DNA of 64,000 nucleotides from Acetothermia bacterium UBA7521 (GCA_002479455.1 DLNB01000005.1:1-64000); one strand, 5' to 3'. Shown: positions 40,841 through 49,478, numbered from the stretch's first letter. Notes: generated from the sequence alone by a model not told the origin. A program made the numbers and translations.

Positions 40841-42754
40841 ATGTTGACGAAGCTTTGGGGGCTTCTGCTGATCGTCGCGGTAGGCACATGCATCGCGATG
40901 GCCCAGCCGCCGGCGGGAAGCGTCGCGGCTCGCATCACCCGCTGGGTGGACGGAGACACGGTGGAAGTGCGCCTGCTCGATGCTGTACCGGGTCTCGGCT
41001 CGTGGGAACGGGTGCGGCTCCTTGGGATTGATGCCCCGGAACTCGGGGAGCGGTGGGCCACTGAGGCGACACGGTTCCTGCGGGAGATGACGATGGGCAA
41101 GACCGTCCACCTTGAGTTGGACCGACAGGTGCGCGATACCCATAGCCGCCTGCTTGCCCACGTGTGGGTGGAGGGCGGTAGCGGATGGTTGCTGACCGGG
41201 GAAGAGCTGCTTCTAGCAGGACTCGCCAGGACGTTGTTCATCCCCCCCAACGCCGTGTACCAGAGCCAGTTCCAGCGTGCCCAACGGCTTGCACAAGCGT
41301 TCTGTCGAGGGCTGTGGCAGACGGCCTGCGTCATCCTGGATGTGGACGATGTCGAGGCTGATCCCGTATCGTACGTGACGGATGCTGTCTCCGTGCGGTT
41401 CGTGCTGGGCTACTGGGAGAAAAGGAGTGATGGGCGATGGGTCCTCCATGCGGCCGGTTCACGCTATGGGTTCCACGTGATCCTCACCCCTGAGCTAGGG
41501 ACAGATCTTGAGGGGGATCTGGTGCGGTCCCTCGGCCGGTCGGTGATCGTCCGCGGGGTGTTGGGTTGGCTGGACCGCCGTGGCCCGTTCGTGGAAGTCG
41601 ACGTCGCCGAGCAGATCGAGTTACCCGAGGGCTGGCCTGCTCTTCCTTTCGTGCACGGCCCGTACAGCGGCGCGCCGGCGTCCACGGAGGCTACCGTGTC
41701 CTGGACCGCGGAGCGTCCCTTGTCCGGCCGGGTGGAGTACGGACCGTGGGAGACCTTCGTCGCCTCGGCATCGTTGAAGTTGACCCAGGAGCATGCGCAG
41801 GGGAGTTTCTCTGGCCGGGAGACCGTGCACCTCCGGCTTCACGGCCTGGAACCGGGAACCCGCTATGCCTATCGGGTAGTCCTCGACGAAGACACCGCAA
41901 GCTGGACGAGCCCGGTGGGGACCTTTGCCACAGCGCCCGTTGCTGGAGAGCCGGTGGCGTTTGTTGTGATTGCGGATACCCAGTGGCAATGGGATGGGGT
42001 GAACCGCATCCAGCTCGTCGGTGATGCGCTGGCAACCGACCCCACCCCCTTTCAGTTCATCCTTCACGCGGGGGATCTCGTAGAGAGCCCGATCCCCCGG
42101 TACTGGGATCATCTGTTTGCCTCGCTGTCCGGGGCACTCCTTCGAGCCCCGTTCCTGCCTGTGCTGGGCAACCATGAGCGTAACAGCGTTACCTACTACC
42201 GGGCGTTCGACCTCCCACCTGGGGGAGGGCAGGAGGGAAAGCGGTGGTGGGCCCTCGAGTTCGGCGACGTGATCGTGGTGGGGCTGGACACGAACGTGAC
42301 GCGACCCCAGGAATTCCACGACCAGATTGAGTTCGTCCGGGAACGGATGTCCGGCGACTTCGCCTGCCGGTTCGTGATCTTCCACCACCCGGTGTTCTCC
42401 TCCGATGCCATCTACGGGCCGGGAGGAGAGGGGCTGCAGGTTCTTTGGCACCCTGTGTTTGTCGAGCTGGGCGTGGACATCGTATTCAGCGGACATGCCC
42501 ACAATTACGAGCGGATCGAACGCGATGGGGTGATCTACCTCGTGGTGGGCGGGGGGGGGGCGACCCTGCGACCGCTTGCCGAGGAACGTCTCGAGGGAAC
42601 CCAGGTCGGCCACGACGACCGCCACTTCTACGTGCGGGTGGTTACGGCAGTAGATGGCATCCATGTGGAGGTCATCGCCGTGGCGCGTCAACTCGACGGC
42701 GACGTCGTCCTCAGCCCCGGGCTGCTCGACACGTTCACCCTGCCCAGGAAGTGA
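40841..42754 (+). CDS. Secreted staphylococcal-nuclease / purple acid phosphatase fusion
   Basis: 637 residues. Signal peptide (1-21), then an SNase domain (25-165) with catalytic and Ca-binding residues D39 (VDGDTVEV), R59, D64 and E67 (VRLLGIDAPELGE) and R103 (HSRLLAHVW). A small beta domain (about 180-262), an Fn3-like purple-acid-phosphatase N-domain (275-365) and a metallophosphatase domain (372-637) follow, with D379, D412 (GDL), N444-H445 (GNHE), H515/H516 (FHHPV) and H552/H554 (GHAHNYER). SNase yields 3'-phosphorylated nucleotides and the phosphatase could remove the phosphate, so one secreted protein could turn nucleic acid into nucleosides and phosphate. It starts 9 nt after the importer genes, in the same operon. 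Confidence 0.9.
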   Translation: MLTKLWGLLLIVAVGTCIAMAQPPAGSVAARITRWVDGDTVEVRLLDAVPGLGSWERVRLLGIDAPELGERWATEATRFLREMTMGKTVHLELDRQVRDTHSRLLAHVWVEGGSGWLLTGEELLLAGLARTLFIPPNAVYQSQFQRAQRLAQAFCRGLWQTACVILDVDDVEADPVSYVTDAVSVRFVLGYWEKRSDGRWVLHAAGSRYGFHVILTPELGTDLEGDLVRSLGRSVIVRGVLGWLDRRGPFVEVDVAEQIELPEGWPALPFVHGPYSGAPASTEATVSWTAERPLSGRVEYGPWETFVASASLKLTQEHAQGSFSGRETVHLRLHGLEPGTRYAYRVVLDEDTASWTSPVGTFATAPVAGEPVAFVVIADTQWQWDGVNRIQLVGDALATDPTPFQFILHAGDLVESPIPRYWDHLFASLSGALLRAPFLPVLGNHERNSVTYYRAFDLPPGGGQEGKRWWALEFGDVIVVGLDTNVTRPQEFHDQIEFVRERMSGDFACRFVIFHHPVFSSDAIYGPGGEGLQVLWHPVFVELGVDIVFSGHAHNYERIERDGVIYLVVGGGGATLRPLAEERLEGTQVGHDDRHFYVRVVTAVDGIHVEVIAVARQLDGDVVLSPGLLDTFTLPRK

Positions 42755-42904
42755 CGAGCCCTTCTAGGCTAGAGAGATCACGGTCTTGGTGCGGGCTGCA
42801 GGCGAGGTTGGGGCATCAACGGGTGAGAGAGACGGCTTCAAGCAGTTCTCAAAGTCCATAGAGGGTTCAGGAATCGACCCACCCCGACCTAGAACGCTCA
42901 TCAG

Positions 42905-43618
42905 CTACTTCCACCGGGTGAGGATCTCCTCGCGACGGAACAGCTTCACCGCCAGGTAAAGGAAGACGGCGTTGAGAACGACGAGAATCCCCCCTTCCAG
43001 GATCACGAGGAGGAAGTTCACCGCGGTCAGCTGAACGGAGTACACGATCAGCGGGATAAGGGTGGGAACGACCGCCAGCCCCGAGAACTGGTAGGCGGCC
43101 CGGGGATCGCTCGTCCGCGACGAGACGAGCATGGACACGAGGACTCCGAACACGGCGAGTAGGGGTGAAAGGACGAAGATGGACAGAAGCCACGGCGCAG
43201 AGAGCACGCCCGCCGGGATCCCGCCCAGCATGACGTGGGCGGCAATCAGGAACAGGGAGAACACCCCCCACGTCAGACCGATCGAGGGAAGCACCGCGAC
43301 CAACGCCTTGCCCACGAAGATCTCCCAGTCCGTGAGCGGGGTGGCGAGGAGGGGCTCTAGCGTTCCCTGCTCCTTCTCCCCGACGATCGAGTACACGGCG
43401 AGCGTGACGGGGATCATCACTGGGAGAATGAGGAAGTACATGAGCGCCGTGTTGAACAGGGCAGCTTGGGCCTCGACCGGCAGGCCCTGCCCTTGCCAAA
43501 CCATGAATCCGGCCAACCCTCCCATCAAGAGAGGCAGGAACAGGGCGCCGTAGAGAACCATCTTGATCTTGAACAGCTCCTCCCACTCCTTGAGCATGAG
43601 CACCCTAAGCCGCCCCAT
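42905..43618 (-). CDS. ABC-2 type exporter permease
   Basis: 237 residues with six membrane helices. The family loop YSIVGEKEQGTLEPLLATPLT, followed by WEIFVGKAL, marks the ABC-2/NatB group. The ATG was chosen at MGRLRVLMLKEWEEL, which overlaps the end of the ATPase gene by 14 nt. Last gene of hppA-GNAT-ATPase-permease. The 150-nt gap to the convergent nuclease-phosphatase gene shows no hairpin. Confidence 0.9.
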   Translation of the reverse strand: MGRLRVLMLKEWEELFKIKMVLYGALFLPLLMGGLAGFMVWQGQGLPVEAQAALFNTALMYFLILPVMIPVTLAVYSIVGEKEQGTLEPLLATPLTDWEIFVGKALVAVLPSIGLTWGVFSLFLIAAHVMLGGIPAGVLSAPWLLSIFVLSPLLAVFGVLVSMLVSSRTSDPRAAYQFSGLAVVPTLIPLIVYSVQLTAVNFLLVILEGGILVVLNAVFLYLAVKLFRREEILTRWK

Positions 43619-44522
43619 CGTCCCCCCCCACGAGCTCGAGGTACACGTCCTCGAGCGTGCGCGCATCGCGTCCCACCGCGCGGATCTCCGCCCCCAACTC
43701 GACCAGGCGTCGCACGAGCGCCGGGACATCCCGGTTGGGGTCCGCCACGCCCACCATGAGGGTGTTCCTCACCAGCGTTAGCTCGCGGACAGAGGCCAAG
43801 CCAAGGTCCGTAGCGAACTCCGGTCGCGGGTTCGCCAGCTCCACGGTCACACGAGAGCCGGACATCCGCCTCTTCAGTGCCTCGGGGCTATCCAGCGCGA
43901 TGAGCCGAGTGCGAAGGACGGCGATTCGTCCGCACAGCTCCTCGGCCTCGGGGAGGTTGTGGGTGCACAGAAGTACGGTCCGGCGTTCGCTCGCCAGTTC
44001 ACCGATGAAGCGACGTACATCGCGCGCGCTCTCCGGGTCGAGGCCCGACGTCGGTTCATCGAGGAACAAGACCCTCGGCTCGTGGACGAGGGCCCGTGCG
44101 AGGGCCAGCCGTTGCCGAAGGCCTTTGGAAAGGGTGGCGACGGCGTCCGCGCGGCGATCCCACAGTCCGAGCCGCTCTAGGTGACGCTGCACGGCCTCTC
44201 GGGGCGAGGGAACTCCGTACAGATCCGCAAAGTACCGCAAGTTTCGCTCTACCGACAATCGCTTGTAGAACCCGGGGGATTCGGTGAGGATTCCCACCGA
44301 CGTCCGGATCGCCTGAGCGTTCTCGCCCACCGCGTGACCGGCAACCCATGCCTGGCCCCCTGTCGGGGAGAGCAGACAGGCGAGCATCCGCACGGTGGTC
44401 GTCTTTCCCGCACCGTTCGGGCCGAGAAGGCCGAGGATCTCACCCTCCGGAACGTCGAGGGTCAGGTTGGCCACGGCGGTGCGCTCTCCGAAAGTTCGCG
44501 TCAACCCCTCCGTGCGGAGCAT
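43605..44522 (-). CDS. ABC-2 type exporter ATP-binding subunit
   Basis: 305 residues. Walker A LGPNGAGKTTTVRML, signature LSKGLRQRLALARA, Walker B VLFLDEPTSGLDPES, and a C-terminal extension as in NatA/DrrA exporters. It pairs with the overlapping permease. The start overlaps the end of the GNAT gene by 22 nt. The substrate is unknown. Confidence 0.93.
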   Translation of the reverse strand: MLRTEGLTRTFGERTAVANLTLDVPEGEILGLLGPNGAGKTTTVRMLACLLSPTGGQAWVAGHAVGENAQAIRTSVGILTESPGFYKRLSVERNLRYFADLYGVPSPREAVQRHLERLGLWDRRADAVATLSKGLRQRLALARALVHEPRVLFLDEPTSGLDPESARDVRRFIGELASERRTVLLCTHNLPEAEELCGRIAVLRTRLIALDSPEALKRRMSGSRVTVELANPRPEFATDLGLASVRELTLVRNTLMVGVADPNRDVPALVRRLVELGAEIRAVGRDARTLEDVYLELVGGDDGAA

Positions 44523-45052
44523 CTTTCTGCCTCCCTGGTCGCTGTCTCGGCGGAGGTTGAGGAGAGTGAGGTCATGATGAGGACTTCAACCCCCCGGCCG
44601 AGCAGCCACCGCCCCACGGTCAGCCGCTGCTCGGTGACGAACCCCACCTTCTCGTAGGCCCGAATCGCCCGCGTGTTGGCGGCGTGCACACAAAGCGAGA
44701 CTTGGGCTAGCCCGAGGTCGAGGTAGGCGTGGTCGAGAAGCAGCCGCAGCGCGTCGGGCCCGTAGCCTCGACCCCACGTGTCCCGCTCTCCGAGCACGAT
44801 CCCGACCTCCGCTGTTCCGTTGCCGGAGATCCCGAATAGCCCGCATAGACCGATTGGGCGCTCGTTCTCCCGGACGAGGATGAGGAACTGGGCGTCTCGG
44901 GGTGGTATCGAGGCGCGCGCCCCAGCCAGGATCGAGAGGCGACGACCCGTGCACTTCCGCAGCTCGCGGTCTCCAAGCCACCGCTGAAGAAGCGGGCGGT
45001 CCCCCGCAGAAACCGGACGAAGGACCACCCGCTTCCCTCGGAGTTTCTCCAT
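44501..45052 (-). CDS. GNAT-family N-acetyltransferase (RimJ/RimL-like)
   Basis: 183 residues. The acetyl-CoA loop is ERDTWGRGYGPDAL (about 88-101) and the C-terminal part NTRAIRAYEKVGFV is typical of GNAT enzymes acting on protein N-termini or small amines. GGTAGGGA lies before the ATG, inside the end of hppA. Placed between hppA and an exporter ATPase. The substrate is unknown. Confidence 0.88.
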   Translation of the reverse strand: MEKLRGKRVVLRPVSAGDRPLLQRWLGDRELRKCTGRRLSILAGARASIPPRDAQFLILVRENERPIGLCGLFGISGNGTAEVGIVLGERDTWGRGYGPDALRLLLDHAYLDLGLAQVSLCVHAANTRAIRAYEKVGFVTEQRLTVGRWLLGRGVEVLIMTSLSSTSAETATREAERCSARRG

Positions 45053-45058
45053 CGTTCC

Positions 45059-47227
45059 CTACCGCATGAAGAACGGGATCACCGGGAACAGGGATGCGAA
45101 CAAAAGCGAGATCACGCTCATCAGCTTGATCAAGATGTCCAGGCTCGGTCCCACCGTGTCCTTGAGGGGATCTCCCACCGTGTCGGCGACCACCCCCGCA
45201 GCGTGGGCCTCAGAGCCTTTACCGCCGAAGTGCCCTTCCTCGACGTACTTCTTGGCGTTGTCCATTGCGCCGCCTGCGTTCCCACAGAAGATGGCGAGCA
45301 TGATCGCCGAGAGGAGCGCACCCACGAGAAACCCGGCCAGGGTGTACCGGCCGAACAGGAGCCCCACGAAGAGGGGCATCCCGAGAGCGAGAAGGGACGG
45401 GAGGACCATCTGCCGGACCCCGCCGTGGGCGGTGATCGTGATGCACCTCTTGTAGTCTGGCGTCTCCTCGCCGGTCATGATCTTCGGGTTCTCCCGGAAC
45501 TGGCGACGGACCTCCTGAACCATGACGTCTGCCGTGCGCGAGACGGAGCGGATGAGGAGGGCGGAGAACACGTAGGTGACCATCGCCCCGACGATCATCC
45601 CCGCCACGACGAGCCCCCCCACTTCCGCGTTGATGATCGGGATGTTCGGCACGTGGACCTCATCGGCCCGCCCCGCAGCTGACCAGAGGTAGGCGGCGAT
45701 CAGTCCCAGCGCGGCGAACGCCGCCGAGCCGATCGCGAACCCCTTGCCGATCGCAGCGGTGGTGTTGCCAATGGAATCCAGCTGATCGGTCTTTTCCCGC
45801 ACTTTGGGGTCGAGCTTGGCCATTGTCGCGATACCGGAGGCGTTGTCGGCAATCGGCCCGTAGGAGTCCACGGATACGGTCATTCCCACGAACGAGAGCA
45901 TCCCCAGAGCAGCGTAGGCCACCGCCAACAGCCCGCCCATCTGGTAGGCGAGGACGGTAGACACGGCAATGATCAGGCATGGCCACAGGGAGGACAGCAT
46001 CCCCACCGCGATCCCCTCGGTCACGCCGATCGCTGGTCCGGACTGGTATGCCTTGGCGAGACCCTTCGTTGGTCCGAACCGGCTGGAGGTGAAGTACTCG
46101 GAGACGAAGCCGATCCCGACTCCGCTCGCGATCCCCATGATCGCGGAGAAGAACGGAATCCAGTTGAACGGGGACAGCCAGGTGATGAGGGCAGCGAACC
46201 CGGCGGTGAGGACCGCTCCGAGACGCGTCCCGTTCATGAGAATCCCCTGCATGTCTGTCTCCCGGCGGGAGAAGCGGATGTAGGCGATGGCGATCAGGCA
46301 GGCCACGATGCCCCCGGTCACGAACAGGATCGGGAGCAACGCGAACCACCAGAAGTCCTGGGTGACGTTGGATCCAATGCCGAACTTCGCCATCAGGACC
46401 TGAATGTCGGGGTTGAACCGCCCCACGTAGACGTAGAGCGTGATCACGATCGTGGCGATCACGGAGCCGATGAACGACTCGAGGAGGTCGGCGCCAAGGC
46501 CGCCCACGTCGCCCACGTTGTCGCCCACGTTGTCGGCGATCGTCGCCGGGTTGCGCGGGTCGTCCTCGGGGATCTTCAGCTCGACCTTGCCCACGAGGTC
46601 GGCCGCCATGTCCGCCGCCTTCGTGTAGATGCCGCCACCCACGCGGTCGAACAGCGCCACGAGCGACGCTCCGGCGGAGTAGGCGGACACGATCAGCGCA
46701 GCCTTGATGAAGTTCAGCTCCGCGCCGGGGATCCCGAACAACGACTTCGTGTGGATGTAGAGAATCCCCGGCTCGAACTCGCGGCGGAACAGGGCGATCA
46801 CCAGCGCCAATCCTCCCAGCGCCAGTCCGGCCACGGCCATTCCCATCACCGAACCGCCCGAGAACGCGACGCCCAGTGCGTCCTTGATCGAGCGTTGCGC
46901 TGCCTCGGTTGTACGCGCGTTAGCGAGGGTTGCCGCGTTCATCCCGATGAACCCCGCGGCCATGGCCAGGCTCGACCCGATCACAAACGCCAGCGCCACC
47001 TCCCAGTAGAACACCGCCCACAGGATCGCCGCCACAACGACCATGGTGAGCACCATCACCTTGGCTTCGGCGATCATGAACGCGGTCGCTCCATCACGGA
47101 TGTACTTCTGGATTTCCCGCATCCGCTCGTTCCCTACAGGGCGGCGGGCCACCGAGTACGTTCCAATCGCGGACCAACCGAGCGCGGCGAGAGAGACGAG
47201 GGCTGCGGCCCCTAGCATCCAACCCAT
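45059..47227 (-). CDS. hppA: Membrane-bound cation-pumping pyrophosphatase, K+-dependent type
   Basis: 722 residues with about 16 membrane helices. Signature loops are GGGIYTKAADMAADLVGKVE (198-217) and DNVGDNVGD (232-240), which bind Mg-PPi. At the position that decides K+ dependence there is Ala (A491 in GNTTAAIGKG) instead of Lys, so the enzyme belongs to the K+-dependent group, which contains both H+- and Na+-pumps. It couples PPi hydrolysis to ion export and saves energy from biosynthetic PPi, typical of anaerobes and thermophiles. AAGGAGG precedes the ATG, and a good promoter lies upstream. Confidence 0.95.
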   Translation of the reverse strand: MGWMLGAAALVSLAALGWSAIGTYSVARRPVGNERMREIQKYIRDGATAFMIAEAKVMVLTMVVVAAILWAVFYWEVALAFVIGSSLAMAAGFIGMNAATLANARTTEAAQRSIKDALGVAFSGGSVMGMAVAGLALGGLALVIALFRREFEPGILYIHTKSLFGIPGAELNFIKAALIVSAYSAGASLVALFDRVGGGIYTKAADMAADLVGKVELKIPEDDPRNPATIADNVGDNVGDVGGLGADLLESFIGSVIATIVITLYVYVGRFNPDIQVLMAKFGIGSNVTQDFWWFALLPILFVTGGIVACLIAIAYIRFSRRETDMQGILMNGTRLGAVLTAGFAALITWLSPFNWIPFFSAIMGIASGVGIGFVSEYFTSSRFGPTKGLAKAYQSGPAIGVTEGIAVGMLSSLWPCLIIAVSTVLAYQMGGLLAVAYAALGMLSFVGMTVSVDSYGPIADNASGIATMAKLDPKVREKTDQLDSIGNTTAAIGKGFAIGSAAFAALGLIAAYLWSAAGRADEVHVPNIPIINAEVGGLVVAGMIVGAMVTYVFSALLIRSVSRTADVMVQEVRRQFRENPKIMTGEETPDYKRCITITAHGGVRQMVLPSLLALGMPLFVGLLFGRYTLAGFLVGALLSAIMLAIFCGNAGGAMDNAKKYVEEGHFGGKGSEAHAAGVVADTVGDPLKDTVGPSLDILIKLMSVISLLFASLFPVIPFFMR

Positions 47228-47274
47228 AGTTCCAGCCTCCTTTGGTTGTTGCAGTGGAACTGCAATCGAGCGCA

Positions 47275-47303
47275 ACTCTATCCGCGCTGGACAGCCCCCT
47301 CAA
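47275..47303 (-). promoter_or_regulatory. Promoter of hppA, followed by a palindrome
   Basis: -35 TTGAGG (47298-47303), 17-nt spacer, -10 TAGAGT (47275-47280), 47 nt before the ATG. In the leader a perfect palindrome TTGCAGT-gga-ACTGCAA (47249-47265) lies just upstream of the ribosome site and could be an operator or an mRNA hairpin. Confidence 0.5.
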
Positions 47304-47456
47304 GGCAGCAGGAGAGCACTCCGCGATGAGACGGTTGTCCGGTGACCTCGCGACGAACACGGCGTACCGGCCCCCCACGGGCTGCTGTCATCGGGAGCGC
47401 GACTGGCTACGGTGCGGATGGAGTTGAACCTGAGTGGACGAAAGGAGGCACGCGTG

Positions 47457-48140
47457 ATGGCAAAGCGAGTATTGGGCGGACTGCTGCTGGGGTTGCTTCT
47501 GTGGACAGGATTCGGCTTCGCTGAAGGGGTTGTGCTCCCCCCTGCGGAGGTCGAGATCGCGGCAATGGAAGAGGCCTTCGGTCACGTAACGGACTTCTTC
47601 AAGGGGTTCATCGTCGAGATCAAGGTTTTCCTTACCGGGTTCATGATCGAGACCCGCGCTTCGTTCACGATGCTCGATGAGCGGGTGAACTCGCTCGAGC
47701 GAATGTCGCTGATCCTCAAGCTAGGGTTGGAAGAGCTGACGGCTCAGTTCACGAAGTTCGAGGGTGCGGTCGTACCCGCGATCATGGCCCTCGAGGCGCG
47801 GGTCACGGCGATCGAGAAGTACGACTTCGCGTCGCTCGAGCGGCGGATCGCAGCGCTGGACAAGGCCACTGAGGCCCTGTTGATCCGGATCGAGAACAAT
47901 CGGACGAAGATCGAAGGGCTGGAGGTCGTCCTTGCCGGACTGAGCACAGCACTGGAAAGCCTTCCTGCCGTTATTGAGGAGATGCGGGCGGAGATGGAAG
48001 TCGTCCGCCACGATGTGCGCCAGGACATGGATGCTGTTCAGGCTAAGTTCGCAGCGGACCAGCAAGCGATGTGGACAGCGATCTTCCTTGTCCCGATTGC
48101 TGTGGGAGGTCTCCTGTTCCTGTTGCTGTCGCAGAACTAG
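47457..48140 (+). CDS. Exported coiled-coil envelope protein, paralogue 1
   Basis: 227 residues. A signal peptide (1-22) is followed by a mature start rich in LPPAEVEIAAMEEAF, then long heptad-patterned helices (about 60-205; SLERRIAALDKATEALLIRIENNRTKI). The C-terminus is a membrane helix (IFLVPIAVGGLLFLLLS). AAAGGAGG precedes the ATG. Closely related to the next gene in its N-terminal motif and in the ENNRxKI block. The layout resembles coiled-coil spacer/tether proteins of the Thermotoga Omp-alpha kind, which hold the outer sheath away from the cell; no SLH domain was seen. A structural envelope role is inferred. Confidence 0.7.
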   Translation: MAKRVLGGLLLGLLLWTGFGFAEGVVLPPAEVEIAAMEEAFGHVTDFFKGFIVEIKVFLTGFMIETRASFTMLDERVNSLERMSLILKLGLEELTAQFTKFEGAVVPAIMALEARVTAIEKYDFASLERRIAALDKATEALLIRIENNRTKIEGLEVVLAGLSTALESLPAVIEEMRAEMEVVRHDVRQDMDAVQAKFAADQQAMWTAIFLVPIAVGGLLFLLLSQN

Positions 48141-48174
48141 GAAAACCCGCGCGTGCACAGTCTGATGAGCAATG

Positions 48175-48220
48175 GGGCGATGGGACCCGGGTGGCACAAG
48201 GGGCCCATCGCCCTCTGTCT
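48175..48220 (+). terminator. Hairpin between the two coiled-coil genes
   Basis: Stem GGGCGATGGG / CCCATCGCCC (48175-48184 and 48204-48213), extended inward by CCC/GGG after a 1-nt bulge, followed by TCTGTCT. A probable terminator or attenuator after paralogue 1. Confidence 0.55.
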
Positions 48221-48258
48221 ATCACCGTGGTGGGACAACTGTCTGTGTTGAATATGAC

Positions 48259-48305
48259 AAACCCCACCCCGGGTATGCCCAGCAGCCATCACCGTGCTGG
48301 GGTTT
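48259..48305 (+). other. Structured leader of the second coiled-coil gene
   Basis: Outer stem AAACCCCA / TGGGGTTT (48259-48266 and 48298-48305) encloses GGGTATGCCC, which can form a small inner hairpin. It lies 50 nt before the ATG. No known riboswitch class was recognised. Confidence 0.35.
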
Positions 48306-48354
48306 CGCTCGCTACCCTGGGCTACTGCCGGAAAGGAAGAAGGAGGTTGTTCAG

Positions 48355-49404
48355 ATGATGAAAAGGGTGATCGGAGGACTGGTTGCGGGGGCGGTACTCC
48401 TCGGCGGGATTGCGTTGGCTCAAGGTGCGGTCCAGCTTCCCCCAGCCGAAGAGGAAATCGCTGCCATGGAGAGCGCGTTCAATCAGGTGAGCATGTTCTT
48501 CGCCGGACTGATCACCGAGATCAAGGATGCCGTGGCAGCCCTGAACGCGGTGGATGCGGACCTAGCGTCAAAGTATCGGGCTGTAGCGGCTCAGCTCAAG
48601 GATGCGGAGGGCAAGATCCGCGAGCTGCAAGAGATCTGTGCTCGTATCCCCGGGCTGATGTCCCAAGTGGATGGCCTTGCCAGCCGCATGGACGAAGCGT
48701 GGGCGCAGATCGTGGAGTTGCACACCGTCGCTGAGTCCCTGCACAAGACCGACCAAGAACTGGCGGCGGGGCTCACATCACTCGCCCAGAGTCTTGAGAA
48801 GATGCGACAGGAGTTTGCCACCGCGATTGCTACACTCGGAGACAAGGTTTCCGATCTCACCAAACAGGGCACGGTTCACGGCAACAGGATTACGGCCTTG
48901 GAGGGTGCGGTCCTCGCTCTGAAATCCCAGATCGAGATGTGCGAGGCGACGTTCCGCGCCGAGATCGAAGCGCTGGACGGGAAGCTCGGTGAACAGATCA
49001 TCTCCCTGCAGGGTTCAATCGCGAGCATCAACCGCCAGCTGTCGGACCACGCCGGCCGGATCGCCGCTCTGGAGGCTCAGGACATCGGTTCGATGCAGCG
49101 GCGGATCCTTGCGCTCGAGCAGGCTGTGCAGGCGCTGAACATCAAGATCGAGAACAACCGGGAGAAGATCGCCTACTTGGAGAAGGCGATGGGCGGGTTC
49201 ACCGCGGACGTCAAGACGACGGTGGGTGCCCTCCAGGCGTACGTGGAAGACCACGAAACCCGGCTCACGGTGGTGGAGACAACCGTGGTCGGGCTGCAGG
49301 CCGACGTGCAGGTACTCAAGGACGGCCTCGCGATGGCCCAGGGGTTGGCGATCGTGGCGCTCCTGGCGGGGCTTGCCGCGTTGGTGCTCGGCCTCCTTGG
49401 GTAG
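48355..49404 (+). CDS. Exported coiled-coil envelope protein, paralogue 2
   Basis: 349 residues. The signal peptide and mature N-terminus (LPPAEEEIAAMESAFNQV) mirror paralogue 1. A heptad-rich rod of about 270 residues follows (DADLASKYRAVAAQLKDAEGK and SIASINRQLSDHAGRIAALE), and near the C-terminus comes the block RRILALEQAVQALNIKIENN shared with paralogue 1. It ends in a hydrophobic helix (GLAIVALLAGLAALVLGLL). The AGGAGG spacing favours the first of two adjacent ATGs. It is probably a longer version of the same envelope rod, anchored by its C-terminus. A strong terminator follows. Confidence 0.7.
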   Translation: MMKRVIGGLVAGAVLLGGIALAQGAVQLPPAEEEIAAMESAFNQVSMFFAGLITEIKDAVAALNAVDADLASKYRAVAAQLKDAEGKIRELQEICARIPGLMSQVDGLASRMDEAWAQIVELHTVAESLHKTDQELAAGLTSLAQSLEKMRQEFATAIATLGDKVSDLTKQGTVHGNRITALEGAVLALKSQIEMCEATFRAEIEALDGKLGEQIISLQGSIASINRQLSDHAGRIAALEAQDIGSMQRRILALEQAVQALNIKIENNREKIAYLEKAMGGFTADVKTTVGALQAYVEDHETRLTVVETTVVGLQADVQVLKDGLAMAQGLAIVALLAGLAALVLGLLG

Positions 49405-49418
49405 ACGAACAAAGGAAT

Positions 49419-49451
49419 GGGCGCGGCGAACGGGCCGCGCCCTCTTTCTTT
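49419..49451 (+). terminator. Intrinsic terminator after the coiled-coil genes
   Basis: Perfect 9-bp stem GGGCGCGGC / GCCGCGCCC with a 6-nt loop, followed by TCTTTCTTT. A classic Rho-independent terminator, the best T-tract in the window. Confidence 0.8.
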
Positions 49452-49478
49452 GCCGTCTTGCGTAACGAACGTTACACT
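49450..49478 (+). promoter_or_regulatory. smc promoter with an overlapping palindromic operator
   Basis: -35 TTGCCG (49450-49455), 17-nt spacer, -10 TACACT (49473-49478). The palindrome GTAACG-aa-CGTTAC (49462-49475) covers the downstream part of the spacer and overlaps the -10 box, a position suited to a repressor. The leader to the smc ATG is about 105 nt. Confidence 0.55.

Noticed and set aside
48172..48354. Longer N-terminus for the second coiled-coil protein
   Set aside because: The frame is open upstream, but the extra sequence is encoded by the hairpin region; the ATG at the signal peptide has an AGGAGG site and matches paralogue 1.
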